A stretch of DNA of 64,000 bases from Psychrobacter sp. NG254 (GCF_015277735.1 NZ_JADHDA010000008.1:1-64000), one strand, 5' to 3'; shown: positions 18,397-28,264, counted from the stretch's first letter. The notes: generated by a model not told the origin, from the sequence alone. Translations and numbers: made by a program.

Positions 18397-18918
18397 TTAA
18401 TCCACCATATATTGACTGAACTCTTTGCGCAATTTGATAAGCTTTGGCGGTATGGCAAAGTTGCAATATCCTTGTCCTGGATTCTTGTTAAAGAAGTCTT
18501 GATGAGTCTCTTCAGCTTTATAAAAATCAACGGCAGGATGTACTTCTGTGACCACGTTCACGCCCATATCGCGTAGTTTATTGATGGTACGGTCAACCGT
18601 TGGTTTTTGATCTTCATCAGTGTAGAACACCACACTACGGTATTGACTGCCCACATCATTGCCTTGGCGGTCTTTGGTGGTGGGGTCATGAGTGACAAAG
18701 AAGGCATCTAAAATCACTTCGAGCGGCACGATAGAGTCATCAAATTCGACTTTAATCACTTCGATGTGGCCTGTCGTTCCGCTACAGACATCTTCGTAAT
18801 TGGCAGAGACAGCGTCACCGCCCATGTAACCTGAGACGACAGATTGTACGCCTTTCACGGATAAAAACACGGATTCGGTACACCAAAAACAGCCACCGCC
18901 TAAGATAATGGTTTGCAT
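18397..18918 (-). CDS. msrA: peptide-methionine (S)-S-oxide reductase MsrA
   Basis: Repairs oxidised methionine in proteins. The catalytic motif GCFWCTE contains the nucleophile Cys10. Other family parts are GYMGG, the TGHIEVIKVEFD segment and the conserved DPTTKDRQGNDVGSQYRSV stretch. It is 173 residues long, as usual for the family, with no signal peptide, so it is cytoplasmic. It is transcribed alone and ends at its own terminator. Confidence 0.97.
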   Translation of the reverse strand: MQTIILGGGCFWCTESVFLSVKGVQSVVSGYMGGDAVSANYEDVCSGTTGHIEVIKVEFDDSIVPLEVILDAFFVTHDPTTKDRQGNDVGSQYRSVVFYTDEDQKPTVDRTINKLRDMGVNVVTEVHPAVDFYKAEETHQDFFNKNPGQGYCNFAIPPKLIKLRKEFSQYMVD

Positions 18919-19178
18919 AGTTTTTCCTATTATTATAGATATGAGTTAAGGGTTATATTTGGTAGTAATGTGTTCGTTTTTCAATGCTTCTTTTAAACGC
19001 CTCACCACCTTCAGCCCTATTTATTCAGCTTAGCAGGTGAGCCAAAGGCGATAAGTAACAAACAGTAATGTTATAATGGGCTTTTGCTACGTTGCTCAGT
19101 TTTAAACTGACAATGACGAGCAAAACTACCAAGCAAAAACCACCAAATATTTCCTAATTTAAGTTCTATTATCCAAAA

Positions 19179-19976
19179 ATGAGCCACCCCATGAGCCAGT
19201 CTAAGCCTACTATCAAACATGACACCCTATTTGACAAACCATTTACCACACCGCTGGATAAAGCGTCGCGCTTTTCATTTGATGAGCAGGTAGTGGCTTG
19301 TTTTCCCGATATGATACGTCGCAGTGTGCCTGGTTATGGTCAAGTGCTGGCGATGCTGCCTATCTTTGCCCGTCGTCATTGTAAGTATCGTCAGCAAGGT
19401 GATAATGGTCAACGCGTTAGCCGGATTTATGATTTGGGTTGCTCACTTGGCGGTGCGACGATGGCGCTAGCGGGCGAGTTTGAGCCGCAGGATTTGCAGA
19501 TTAAGGCGATTGATATCTCACCGGCGATGACGACCGAGGCGACCACGCTGCTAAGTGAGAACTATCCTGAGCACGATATCGAAGTGATTACTGCTGATAT
19601 TCGTGACGTGACGCTTGAGCCATGCGATATGGTGATTTTGAATTTAACGCTACAGTTTTTGCCAGCGGCCGATAGAGTCGCGGTACTAGAAAATATTTAT
19701 GCGGCATTAAGTGAAGGCGGTATATTGGTACTGACTGAAAAAACGCACGCGTTTGATGAGCAGTATGATGCATGGTTGGTTGAGCGTTATTACGACTTTA
19801 AACGTGCCAATGGCTACACCGAAATGGAAATCAGCGGCAAACGCAATGCATTAGAGAATGTCCTTATCACCGATACCTTAGATGAGCATCATGCAAGATT
19901 GAGCGATGTTGGCTTTAAACGTCATCTGACATGGTTTCAGTTTTTGAACTTTGTTTCTGTGGTGGTGTTTAAATAA
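19179..19976 (+). CDS. cmoA: carboxy-S-adenosyl-L-methionine synthase
   Basis: Makes carboxy-SAM from SAM and prephenate for the wobble-uridine modification cmo5U in tRNA. The 265-residue protein shows [23 protein letters not shown], the SAM loop [11 protein letters not shown] and the end [18 protein letters not shown], all typical of CmoA. The ATG at 19191 is an alternative start that would drop four residues. cmoB follows 50 bases downstream. Confidence 0.97.
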   Translation: MSHPMSQSKPTIKHDTLFDKPFTTPLDKASRFSFDEQVVACFPDMIRRSVPGYGQVLAMLPIFARRHCKYRQQGDNGQRVSRIYDLGCSLGGATMALAGEFEPQDLQIKAIDISPAMTTEATTLLSENYPEHDIEVITADIRDVTLEPCDMVILNLTLQFLPAADRVAVLENIYAALSEGGILVLTEKTHAFDEQYDAWLVERYYDFKRANGYTEMEISGKRNALENVLITDTLDEHHARLSDVGFKRHLTWFQFLNFVSVVVFK

Positions 19977-20026
19977 TCCTTACTTTTAACACAGTTATTT
20001 CTCAATCAATACGGTAACCTGCTTTT

Positions 20027-21106
20027 ATGCTCAACGACACTATCATCAACGCCGAACGCGAATTGTATTTAACCTTGCTAGAGCTAGCACAGCAGCAGCC
20101 GATCGCTTATGAGTGGCTTAAGCAATTACCAACATGGCTAAATGCTATCAAAGATAAAGCTAATTATGCGCATGCGCCTGCCTACCAAGCATCGGTGGCA
20201 CGATTGCCAACACTAACCGTCAATAATGTCGATCTAAACAGTGATACCTTGACGATTGACGCGAGTCTTAATGAGTCTGAGCACAAACAAGCAATGGCAC
20301 TGCTCAAGCAGTTGATGCCATGGCGTAAAGGGCCATTTCAGATTGGTGGTCAAATCGGCAGTCAAAGCGATAGCGAAGCTGCCGACTCAATATTGATAGA
20401 TACCGAGTGGCACAGTGATTGGAAATGGCAACGGGTTGCGCCGCATTTGGGTGAGCTAAAAGGTCGCCGAGTATTAGATGTGGGCGGTGGCTCTGGTTAT
20501 CACGGCTGGCGTATGGCAGGGGCAGGGGCGGATACGGTCATTATCGTTGATCCATCATGCTTGTTTTATCATCAGTTTATGGCGATTCGTCATTTCGTTG
20601 GTACAGCAGATGCTCATACTCATGGTCATACTAAGGACAGGGGCCGTTATCGCACGCATTATATTCCTGTACCTTTAGAAGCACTGCCTGAGCATAGCCA
20701 GTTGTTTGATACCGTATTTAGCATGGGCGTGCTTTATCATCGCCAGTCGCCATTTGAGCACTTGCAGCAGCTTCGAGGTCAGTTGGTCAAAGGCGGTGAA
20801 TTGGTGCTTGAGACATTGGTCATTGAAGGCGATGCCAATACCGTACTGGTACCGCACGATCGTTATGCACAAATGAACAACGTATACTTTTTGCCATCTG
20901 TCGCAGCATTAATTGGTTGGTTAGAAAAAGCGGGATTCTCAGACGTACGCTGCGTCGATGTGGCAGTGACTTCGACAGAAGAGCAGCGTAAAACGGAATG
21001 GATGACTTATCATTCGCTAGCAGACTTCTTGGATCCTAATGACTCGACTAAAACCGTGGAAGGCTATCCTGCCCCGATGCGCGCGACACTGATTGCCAAA
21101 AAATAG
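20027..21106 (+). CDS. cmoB: tRNA U34 carboxymethyltransferase
   Basis: Transfers the carboxymethyl group from carboxy-SAM to 5-hydroxyuridine 34 of tRNA. The 359-residue protein has RKGPFQIGGQ, the SAM-binding motif RVLDVGGGSGYHGWRM (about 148-163), the MGVLYHRQSPFEHL stretch and the end of the fold with YPAPMRATLIAKK. It forms an operon with cmoA. Compared with E. coli CmoB it has small inserts, for example around DAHTHGHTKDRGRYRTHY. Confidence 0.97.
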   Translation: MLNDTIINAERELYLTLLELAQQQPIAYEWLKQLPTWLNAIKDKANYAHAPAYQASVARLPTLTVNNVDLNSDTLTIDASLNESEHKQAMALLKQLMPWRKGPFQIGGQIGSQSDSEAADSILIDTEWHSDWKWQRVAPHLGELKGRRVLDVGGGSGYHGWRMAGAGADTVIIVDPSCLFYHQFMAIRHFVGTADAHTHGHTKDRGRYRTHYIPVPLEALPEHSQLFDTVFSMGVLYHRQSPFEHLQQLRGQLVKGGELVLETLVIEGDANTVLVPHDRYAQMNNVYFLPSVAALIGWLEKAGFSDVRCVDVAVTSTEEQRKTEWMTYHSLADFLDPNDSTKTVEGYPAPMRATLIAKK

Positions 21107-21218
21107 CTTGTCAGGGTAGTAGAGATACCATCAGTCAGCATAAGCAGTCGCCAACATAAATGACAGTCATAACAGATATCAGCCAACATAAGCTGCAATC
21201 AAACAAGGGTGAGAGATT

Positions 21219-22346
21219 ATGAAAACAGTAATGGCTTTGATGACGATTGGTTTGTTTTCACTACCCGCTGTGGCATCAGATGCGTATGGTGATCCCTTTG
21301 AAGGCTGGGGTTTTGTCAAAGATGATTGGCAAGTGGTTTGCGACAACACGCTGTCCTGCCGAGCAGTGGGTTACGCAGATGATGACCAGTAGGACAAGCC
21401 TATCTCGATCTTATTAACTGCGATACCGAAAGAGGCTTTGCCTACAGGTATGGTTCAGTTTTTACCAGAGGTTTCAGAAAAAAGCCAAAATAACGTTGCG
21501 CTGTGGCTAAATGGTAAAAACTATGGCCGCCTGCAACCAAGTTCAGACAGCGGTCTATATGATTTAACAGCTAAGCAAACGAATAGCTTGATCAACAGTG
21601 CTCGCCTGAATACTAAAATAGAGATAAAAGCGGGTGACAACAGTTGGACGGTCAGTGACAAGGGCATGGGCGCTGTGCTGCTGAAGCTGGATGAGGTACA
21701 AGGAAGAGTGGGCACACCAATCGCATTGGTCAGTAAAAACAGCACGCACAAGCAAACGCCCAAATCTGCCAAGCCAAAGCCAGTCATCAAAAAGGCGTTT
21801 TCGTATTCGGGAAAAGACAATAAGACACTGTCTGCATCAAAACAGGCTTACTTTGAGGCCAATATCAACAGGTGGATAAATATTGATGATGAGCAGTTTG
21901 TAGGATCTGAAGATGCGACGGGAAGCTGTGAGCTTATAAATCCTGAAAGTGAGACTTCTATAAATTTTGCAAAGTATGCTGGCAATAGCGCTGGTTGGGA
22001 CTTTATCCCTATTGATGCCACTCATACTTTAGCTGTCCATAGCTGTTGGATGGGTGCTTACAACGCAGCTAGCGGATATTGGCTTATAGACAATGCAAAA
22101 CCTCGTAACCCTCAGTTAATTACCACCTCAGGCAATGATTATTTTGAAGGTGAGATTTCGGCCAATCATAAAGATAGAGGCATTGGCGACTGCTGGAACA
22201 GCAAAAAATGGGTGTGGAATGGTACCACCTTTGCAAAAATGGCAGATTCTAGTACAGGCATGTGCAAAGGCTTTGCGGGTGGCGCATGGGACTTACCCAC
22301 TTATGTGAGCGAGGTCATTGAAGGCAAGCGCAAAAGTGATAAATAG
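21219..22346 (+). pseudogene. DUF1176 family exported protein, interrupted by an in-frame TAG
   Basis: The reading frame starts at ATG 21219 behind AAGGGTGAGAG, has a signal peptide (MKTVMALMTIGLFSLPAVAS) and the first part of a DUF1176 domain with DDWQVVCDNTLSCRAVGY. It meets TAG at 21390-21392 (codon 58). The same frame then continues without a break to TAA at 22346 with the rest of the domain: DKPISILL, QGRVGTPIALV, and the C-terminal cysteine-containing half. Only one base change would restore a 375-residue protein. The part downstream of the TAG alone (first ATG at 21438) has no signal peptide and no ribosome binding site, so it should not be read as an intact gene. A recent nonsense mutation, stop read-through or a sequencing error are the options. 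Confidence 0.85.
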
Positions 22347-22358
22347 CCATAGGCTTTA

Positions 22359-22397
22359 TATAGTCGTTTCAATATAACTTATAGAGGATTAACTATA
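22359..22397 (-). repeat. 39-bp relic of the 107-bp repeat
   Basis: Both ends of the repeat family are present (TATAGTCGTTTCAATAT at the left, ATAGAGGATTAACTATA at the right), but the middle is missing, as in an internally deleted copy. It starts 12 bases behind the DUF1176 stop. Its right end contains the TAG stop codon (22393-22395, minus strand) of the next gene. Confidence 0.7.
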
Positions 22398-22611
22398 TCA
22401 GCCATCTTTTAAACGCTACTTCTAGTAATATTTTGAGTAGAAAGCCCACAAACCCTGCACCCAGCGCTAAAAATATCCAAAAGGTACCAGCGCGCCCAGC
22501 TTCAGACTTTTTAGAGATATCCCATACGATAAAGAAAAGAAAAGTGATAAAAATGGGTAACAAGACATACAGTCCCCAACTGGTGACGGTACTAGCAGCA
22601 ATCGCAAACAT
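22393..22611 (-). CDS. DUF2788 family small membrane protein
   Basis: A 72-residue protein with two hydrophobic segments (about 10-30 and 43-64) that matches the DUF2788 family: WGLYVLLPIFITFLFFIVWDISKKS followed by GRAGTFWIFLALG. The function is unknown. AGGATT precedes the start. Its last codons lie in the border of a repeat relic, so the C-terminus may differ from relatives. Confidence 0.82.
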   Translation of the reverse strand: MFAIAASTVTSWGLYVLLPIFITFLFFIVWDISKKSEAGRAGTFWIFLALGAGFVGFLLKILLEVAFKRWLI

Positions 22612-22827
22612 GGCATAATCCTATAAAGTAGTCACGCATCATCTATATTTAGAAGCGTCATACAAACGGTGATTATAACGCGGAAGTACCGATGTATAAA
22701 CTACTGCCCAGTATGAGGCAACAGTAACGCTACAATTGACCAGATAATCAAATCGCTAATGCTTGAGGGTTAATATCATCTTAGTTTTACTCATTTAAAA
22801 AATACATTAATAAGGCTTTTCCTTGTT
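22612..22827. other. spacer between DUF2788 gene and small mobile element
   Basis: Part of a 600-base gene-free region (22612-23211) upstream of argS. Apart from the inverted-repeat element at 22828-23003 and the argS leader I see nothing in it. Confidence 0.4.
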
Positions 22828-23003
22828 CTAGGGCGTGTCTTCAATTCAAAAATGGTGATAAAAATGAGATAAATTGCCGTCAAACAAGGAAGATAGCGCA
22901 GATAATATCGGGATGTTAACCAGCTATTTGACGATGTTTGGCAAGATTTAGCCATTTTTAGCCCATTGAGATAACTATCGAGTGAATTGAAGACACGCCC
23001 TAG
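22828..23003. mobile_element. 176-bp MITE-like element with perfect terminal inverted repeats
   Basis: The two ends are perfect inverted repeats of 21 bases (22828-22848 and 22983-23003; core GGGCGTGTCTTCAATTCA). It has no coding capacity. The borders read CTAG on both sides, so the target duplication is either TA or CTAG, as made by IS5-type transposases. It probably moved with the help of a transposase encoded elsewhere. It lies about 210 bases upstream of argS. Confidence 0.85.
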
Positions 23004-23211
23004 CTGCTAAGACGAATTGCCATAACGATAAGATTTTAGTGCTAATTTTGGCGCAAATAGTGCAATAACGTGCAAAGATTGTTATATTTACAGGTTACTT
23101 ATCTTTTTACATCATTCTATCCCTACAATGTCGGTTGCGATTATCATCAGCCGTTATCGACTGCTCGCATTCATACCGTTTTGTTGTTTATTTAATTGAG
23201 TTCAAATCCTT

Positions 23212-25041
23212 ATGTCACAAGCCCAAATTGATACGCTTGCATCACTATTCAATGATGCGATTAAAACCTTACAAGCAGATGGCACGCTACCAAGCGATTG
23301 GCAGGATAATAGCCAAATCACTCGTACTAAAGACCTAAGCCACGGTGATTTTGCTAGCAACATCGCCTTGACTGCGGCTAAAGCGGCCAAAGCCAATCCA
23401 CGACAACTTGCCGAAAAAATCGTTAGTGCACTGCCTGAGAACCAAGATATTCGCCAAGTAGAAATCGCAGGGCCAGGGTTTATCAATGTATTTTTAAATG
23501 CAGAAGCCAAATTTTCGGTATTAGACGATATTTTCACCTTACAAGATCGTTTTGGTTTGAGCGAGCAGTTTACCGGTCAAAAAGTCCAAGTTGAGTTCGT
23601 TTCTGCCAACCCAACGTCGAGCTTGCACGTCGGTCACGGGCGCGGTGCAGCATTTGGCATGAGCGTGGCCAACTTACTAGAAGCAATCGGCTACGATGTC
23701 ACGCGTGAGTATTACGTCAATGACGCGGGTCGTCAGATGGATATTTTAGCGACCAGTACGTATCTGCGTTATTTAGAAGCCAATGGCGAACAAGTGACCT
23801 TTCCGGTCAATGCTTATCAAGGCGACTATGTCAGCGATATCGCACAAACGGTCAAGTCACAACATGGCGATAGCTACATACACAGCTTCGCAGACATCGC
23901 AAAAGATGTGCCAGCAGATGCTCAGTTTGAAATCAATGCTGATGGCGAAAAAACGCTGGTCTCTGGTGATAAAGAAGCGCACATTGATGGGCTAATCGCC
24001 AATAGTAAAGCGTTGCTTGGCGATGGCTATGAGCTGTTTTTAAATGCCGCATTGAGCAGTATTTTGGCGGATATCAAAGACGACTTAAATGACTTTGGCG
24101 TGAGCTATGAGTGCTGGTTTAGCGAGCGCTCTATCGAGAGCGAGATTGAGCCTGTCCTACAGATATTAGACGAAAAAGGCTATCTATACGAAAAAGACGG
24201 CAATATCTGGTTCAAATCAACTGATTTCGGTGATGAAAAAGACCGTGTGGTACGCCGTGCCAATGGTCAGTCTACGTATTTTGCCTCTGACATTGCGTAT
24301 CATAAAAATAAATTCGATCGCGGCTTTGATAAAGTCATTAACGTGTGGGGCGCTGACCATCACGGTTATGTCCCACGTGTAAAAGCAGCGCTACTAGCAC
24401 TGGGTATCGATGCCGAACGTCTAGATGTAGTGCTCGTACAGTTTGTGGCGTTATGGCGCGGTTCTGAAAAAGTGCAAATGTCATCGCGTTCTGGACAGTT
24501 TGTGACTCTGCGTGAGCTGCGAGCAGAAGTTGGTAATGATGCTGCGAGATTTTATTATGTGGCACGTAAGCCTGAAGTACATGTTGATTTTGATTTAGAG
24601 CTTGCCAAATCACAAAGCAAAGACAATCAAGTGTATTACATTCAATATGCGCATGCGCGTGTTTGCCGTGTGCTAGAAAAACTGGCAACCTATGACTTAA
24701 CAGTAGATGATGCCGTTGGTTTGGCACATCAAAACCTGCTCATTGCACCGAATGAAGATGAGTTGATTAAACTGTTGGCAGGCTATCCTGCGACACTGTT
24801 ACGTGCAGCGACCGGTTATGAGCCACATGTCTTGACCAACTACCTAAAAGAGCTAGCGGCATTGTTCCACGGCTGGTATGACAGCAATCGTATCTTGCCG
24901 ATGAGTTTGACCTCTGGTGACACGCCAAGCTCGGATGAGATCGACTTAATGCAAGCCCGTCTGCGCTTGTCTAAAGCCACTAGGCAAGTACTGGCAAATG
25001 GGCTTGGTCTGCTAGGTTTGTCTGCACCGTCTAGCATGTAG
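23212..25041 (+). CDS. argS: arginyl-tRNA synthetase
   Basis: Class I aminoacyl-tRNA synthetase that charges tRNA-Arg. The 609-residue protein has the N-terminal Add1 domain (about 1-110), the HIGH-like motif SANPTSSLHVGHGRGAAFG (about 138-156), GFDKVINVWGADHHGY and a KMSKS-like region reduced to KVQMSSRSG, as is usual in bacterial ArgRS. The C-terminal DALR anticodon-binding domain ends at SAPSSM. The SPOR gene follows after 87 bases, an order seen in related bacteria. Confidence 0.97.
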   Translation: MSQAQIDTLASLFNDAIKTLQADGTLPSDWQDNSQITRTKDLSHGDFASNIALTAAKAAKANPRQLAEKIVSALPENQDIRQVEIAGPGFINVFLNAEAKFSVLDDIFTLQDRFGLSEQFTGQKVQVEFVSANPTSSLHVGHGRGAAFGMSVANLLEAIGYDVTREYYVNDAGRQMDILATSTYLRYLEANGEQVTFPVNAYQGDYVSDIAQTVKSQHGDSYIHSFADIAKDVPADAQFEINADGEKTLVSGDKEAHIDGLIANSKALLGDGYELFLNAALSSILADIKDDLNDFGVSYECWFSERSIESEIEPVLQILDEKGYLYEKDGNIWFKSTDFGDEKDRVVRRANGQSTYFASDIAYHKNKFDRGFDKVINVWGADHHGYVPRVKAALLALGIDAERLDVVLVQFVALWRGSEKVQMSSRSGQFVTLRELRAEVGNDAARFYYVARKPEVHVDFDLELAKSQSKDNQVYYIQYAHARVCRVLEKLATYDLTVDDAVGLAHQNLLIAPNEDELIKLLAGYPATLLRAATGYEPHVLTNYLKELAALFHGWYDSNRILPMSLTSGDTPSSDEIDLMQARLRLSKATRQVLANGLGLLGLSAPSSM

Positions 25042-25128
25042 TAGCCATTTAACATATAGAATAAGTATAGACAGCTGATAGCAGTAATTCGATGATGACA
25101 GTTAAATTCAGTAGGGAGAACGAGATCC

Positions 25129-25926
25129 ATGCTAGCCAAAAAACCTAAAGGTGCAACCGAAAAGCGCAAATCCAGTAGCGTATCAGGCTTATTGTGGATG
25201 TTTGTTGGGGCCGTATTGACCCTTATGATTGGGGTATTTATCTACCTTTCACCATTATTCAACTTCAGCCCCGCTGATGGTAGCGCCGACAATGATCCTG
25301 ATCGTCAAGTGCAGCCACGCGTGGATACTGATACCGATAATGGTGATTATGAGTTCTACGATATTTTACCCAATCAAGAGATGGCAACGATTCCTGATGA
25401 AGACATCGCTGACATTGATAATGATCGAATAGGTGATATCGGTGCGTTTGAGCCAGATGTTGTGGTGACACAGCCTGATGGGGCAGGCACCAGCGTTACA
25501 GAAGGTACGGGTGTCTCTGAAAGCGCGGTGGGTGAGTCGGGCAGTGGTAACGCTGCGGGCGATGATATCGTTGTCGTTGAAGAAGATGCGACATACGATG
25601 GCACGCCACCTGCTAGTACCAGTAACACGACAACCCGCAATAATAATGCAGGCGCAGGGACGGCGAGTGTTCAAGCAGCCAAACCTGCGGCGACCTATAT
25701 TTTGCAGATCAATAGCTTTAGTGATGCAGATGAGGCAGATCGTCGCCGTGCGCAAGTACTGATGGCAGGTGTCGATGCTCGTGTGGTCAAAAACACGACG
25801 GGCAATGGCTTACCTATCTATCAGGTCATCTCTCGTCCACTGAATAATCGTCAAGCAGTAACGACGGCACAGCAGCGTCTACAAAACAATGGTATTGATT
25901 CTATCATCGTTGAGCAGCGCCGTTAG
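25129..25926 (+). CDS. SPOR domain membrane protein, FtsN-like
   Basis: Probable cell-division or envelope protein. The 265-residue protein has a basic N-terminus, one membrane segment (about 22-44), a long acidic and Ser/Thr/Gly-rich periplasmic linker (about 50-185) and a C-terminal SPOR domain (about 186-263, YILQINSFSDADEADRRRA...), which binds denuded glycan strands at the septum. The layout is that of FtsN, and its position behind argS agrees with relatives, but the N-terminal essential motif of FtsN cannot be confirmed by eye. Confidence 0.85.
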   Translation: MLAKKPKGATEKRKSSSVSGLLWMFVGAVLTLMIGVFIYLSPLFNFSPADGSADNDPDRQVQPRVDTDTDNGDYEFYDILPNQEMATIPDEDIADIDNDRIGDIGAFEPDVVVTQPDGAGTSVTEGTGVSESAVGESGSGNAAGDDIVVVEEDATYDGTPPASTSNTTTRNNNAGAGTASVQAAKPAATYILQINSFSDADEADRRRAQVLMAGVDARVVKNTTGNGLPIYQVISRPLNNRQAVTTAQQRLQNNGIDSIIVEQRR

Positions 25927-25960
25927 AGTCAGCAGTTTGCAGTTGTGGTATTTATCAATA

Positions 25961-25990
25961 AAAAAAGCGTCGTCATGACGCTTTTTTTAT
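25961..25990 (+). terminator. terminator after the SPOR gene
   Basis: The stem AAAAAAGCGTC/GACGCTTTTTT with a five-base loop is followed by T. It lies 35 bases behind the stop codon. Confidence 0.92.
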
Positions 25991-26057
25991 CGCTTTATTT
26001 TGTTAACAAGCTTTCTAATTGTTTTGTCCAATCAAAATATTCACGAAGAGTATGGTT

Positions 26058-27152
26058 ATGACCGCATCTAACTCAGTAACACCGCCAGTAGGTATTATTA
26101 AAGCATTCTTTCAGAAGTATTTTATCGATGCGTTTACGGGTATGGCGTTAGGCTTGTTTGTCACGCTGATTGCTGGACTGATAATCTCGCAAATCGGTGG
26201 CTGGTTAGCTCTGCCTGCATTGGTCGCTGTCGGGAAGCTTGCCTCCATATTAATGGGCGCAGGTATCGGCGTAGGTATTGCCTACTATCTCAAAGCGCCA
26301 ACGTTAGTCATGCTCAGCTGTCTAGTCGCAGGCATGCTTGGCGCGCATTCTGAAGCATTAATGGCAGGGACGCTTTTCACCCCACAAGTGGGTGGACCTG
26401 CAACCTTTGTAGCACTGCCGGGTAATCCGATAGGGGCGTATTTGACATCTGTATTCGCTTATCGCGCTGGCACTTGGATTGCTGGTAAGACTAAGCTTGA
26501 TATTTTACTAGTGCCGCTACTGGTATGCGGTGTTGCGCTATTGGTCTGTGCGTTACTGAATCCACCTATCGTGGCAGGAGTCGCTGCTATCGGACAGGGT
26601 ATTCATGCCGCTACTGAATTACAGCCACTATTAATGGGTGTCGTCATTGCCGTCGTGGTTGGTATTTTATTAACGCTACCGACATCAAGTGCAGCCATTT
26701 GTATTGCCATTGGACTTGGTGGGTTGGCTGGCGGTGCAGCAGTGGTTGGCTGTGCGGCGCATATGATTGGTTTTGCGGTTGCGAGTTTTAAAGACAATGG
26801 CGTGAGTGGGGTGATATCTCAGGGATTAGGCACTAGTATGCTACAAATCCCCAATGTACTAAAAAAGCCTATTGTTCTATTACCCGCCGTCATTGCTAGT
26901 GCGATTGTTGGCCCTATCGCGACTGTCGGATTTGGGTTAGCTTGTACGGCGACAGGTGCGGGTATGGGTACTGCTGGTTTGGTCGGTGTATTTGGGGTCA
27001 TCGAGGCATCACAAGAAATCATGAGCACGGGTCAGCTATGGACGGCGATTATTTTATTGATGTTTGTATTGCCTGCGCTGATTGCAGGATTGGTTGCTTA
27101 TATCATGCGCCGTATGGGCTGGTTGGTCGCAGGTGACATGAAGCTGCCCTGA
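26058..27152 (+). CDS. PTS EIIC-like membrane protein (PTS_EIIC_2 family)
   Basis: Polytopic membrane protein of 364 residues with about ten hydrophobic, Gly- and Ala-rich segments. It matches the PTS_EIIC_2 family: FFQKYFIDAFTGMALGLFVTL near the N-terminus, LFTPQVGGPATFVALPGNPIGAYL near the first third, and LPTSSAAICIAIGLGGLAGGAAVVGCAAHM in the middle. No EIIA, EIIB, HPr or EI gene is nearby, and such orphan EIIC proteins need not be sugar permeases. The start at 26058 is preferred because GAAGAG lies seven bases upstream. Flanking terminators show it is monocistronic. Confidence 0.82.
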   Translation: MTASNSVTPPVGIIKAFFQKYFIDAFTGMALGLFVTLIAGLIISQIGGWLALPALVAVGKLASILMGAGIGVGIAYYLKAPTLVMLSCLVAGMLGAHSEALMAGTLFTPQVGGPATFVALPGNPIGAYLTSVFAYRAGTWIAGKTKLDILLVPLLVCGVALLVCALLNPPIVAGVAAIGQGIHAATELQPLLMGVVIAVVVGILLTLPTSSAAICIAIGLGGLAGGAAVVGCAAHMIGFAVASFKDNGVSGVISQGLGTSMLQIPNVLKKPIVLLPAVIASAIVGPIATVGFGLACTATGAGMGTAGLVGVFGVIEASQEIMSTGQLWTAIILLMFVLPALIAGLVAYIMRRMGWLVAGDMKLP

Positions 27153-27201
27153 TATACGGGAAACTCAATCCACATGTCTTAGCCAATCTTATAAAAACTA
27201 G

Positions 27202-27239
27202 ACAAAAAGCCCAGCTACGATAATAGCTGGGCTTTTTGT
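27202..27239. terminator. bidirectional terminator
   Basis: A perfect 16-base stem (ACAAAAAGCCCAGCTA with its complement) and a six-base loop between convergent genes, with T-rich ends on both strands. Confidence 0.95.
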
Positions 27240-27250
27240 ATGTGAACTCT

Positions 27251-28246
27251 TTACTTAACGGTCTTTAGTTTTTTATGGCGACGTGGCTTTAGTTTTAGAG
27301 ACAGTTGATGAAAATCGTTTAGTATCTGGCTGTAGTGAGAGGGGAAAACGCGTTGGATCGCATCAATCATCTTGGCATCATTGCCAATCAAGCAGCGCTG
27401 CTGGTTGGTTGCTGCCGCATGTAAGATAATCCAAGCCGCTTGACTGGCATCGAACTTTAGAAACTTATTAAAACTTCTGATGGCTTTGGGTCCTGTACTC
27501 ATGCCAATATCATGAATGCTGTCGTTGCCGCGTGCACTGTTGGCGATATTGGTTTTGATACCACCTGGATGGATACAAGTGGCTGATACGCCACAGTTCT
27601 GAATATTTAGCTCTTGGCGTAAGCTCTCTGTGAAGCCGCGTACGGCAAACTTGCTTGAATTATAGGCGGACTGCGACGCCTGAGCAGTCAGACCAAAGAG
27701 ACTTGAGATATTAATAATATGACCATGCTCGCCAAACTGGCTCTGCTTGACGCTATTTTTAATCAAAGGTAAAAACGCTTTGGTGCCGTATACTACGCCC
27801 CAAAAGTTGATGTTCATTACCCATTCAAGCTCACTAATGCTACTGCCTTCAACGGTGGAATAAAGTGCGACGCCTGCATTGTTAAAAATGAAGTTAACTT
27901 TGCCATGCTCTACCATCACGTTATCAGCCCATGCTTGCACTGCTTTATTGTCTGACACATCCAGTACGGTTATAGTGACATTGACATCATAACTGGCAAG
28001 TAACTGTTTGGTCGCTGCTAGCTGTTCAAGATTGATGTCAGATAGTGCAACATGACAGCCCATTTTTGCTAAATGAATGGCTAACTCACGCCCCATACCA
28101 GAGCCTGCACCTGTGATAGCAGCGACATGGTTGTGGTAGTAGGAAGCAACGTCAGAGTTATCTAAGGAGGCATGAGATGAAGAAAATGGCAGATGCTGGC
28201 GTAATGAGGTTGCCATAGCGGTCACAGGGTTCAGCATAATAAACAA
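27251..28246 (-). CDS. short-chain dehydrogenase/reductase
   Basis: NAD(P)-dependent oxidoreductase of the SDR superfamily, substrate unknown. The cofactor motif TGAGSGMG lies near residue 45, NNAGVAL near 122, the catalytic serine in NISSLFG and the YxxxK pair in YNSSKFAVRG (about 195-204). The basic C-terminus (KLKPRRHKKLKTVK) and 331-residue length exceed the classical 250 residues; the extra part is C-terminal. The start may be at the third codon-level ATG (28234) instead. It is monocistronic. Confidence 0.9.
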   Translation of the reverse strand: MFIMLNPVTAMATSLRQHLPFSSSHASLDNSDVASYYHNHVAAITGAGSGMGRELAIHLAKMGCHVALSDINLEQLAATKQLLASYDVNVTITVLDVSDNKAVQAWADNVMVEHGKVNFIFNNAGVALYSTVEGSSISELEWVMNINFWGVVYGTKAFLPLIKNSVKQSQFGEHGHIINISSLFGLTAQASQSAYNSSKFAVRGFTESLRQELNIQNCGVSATCIHPGGIKTNIANSARGNDSIHDIGMSTGPKAIRSFNKFLKFDASQAAWIILHAAATNQQRCLIGNDAKMIDAIQRVFPSHYSQILNDFHQLSLKLKPRRHKKLKTVK

Positions 28247-28264
28247 TCCTTTGTATTATTAGTA

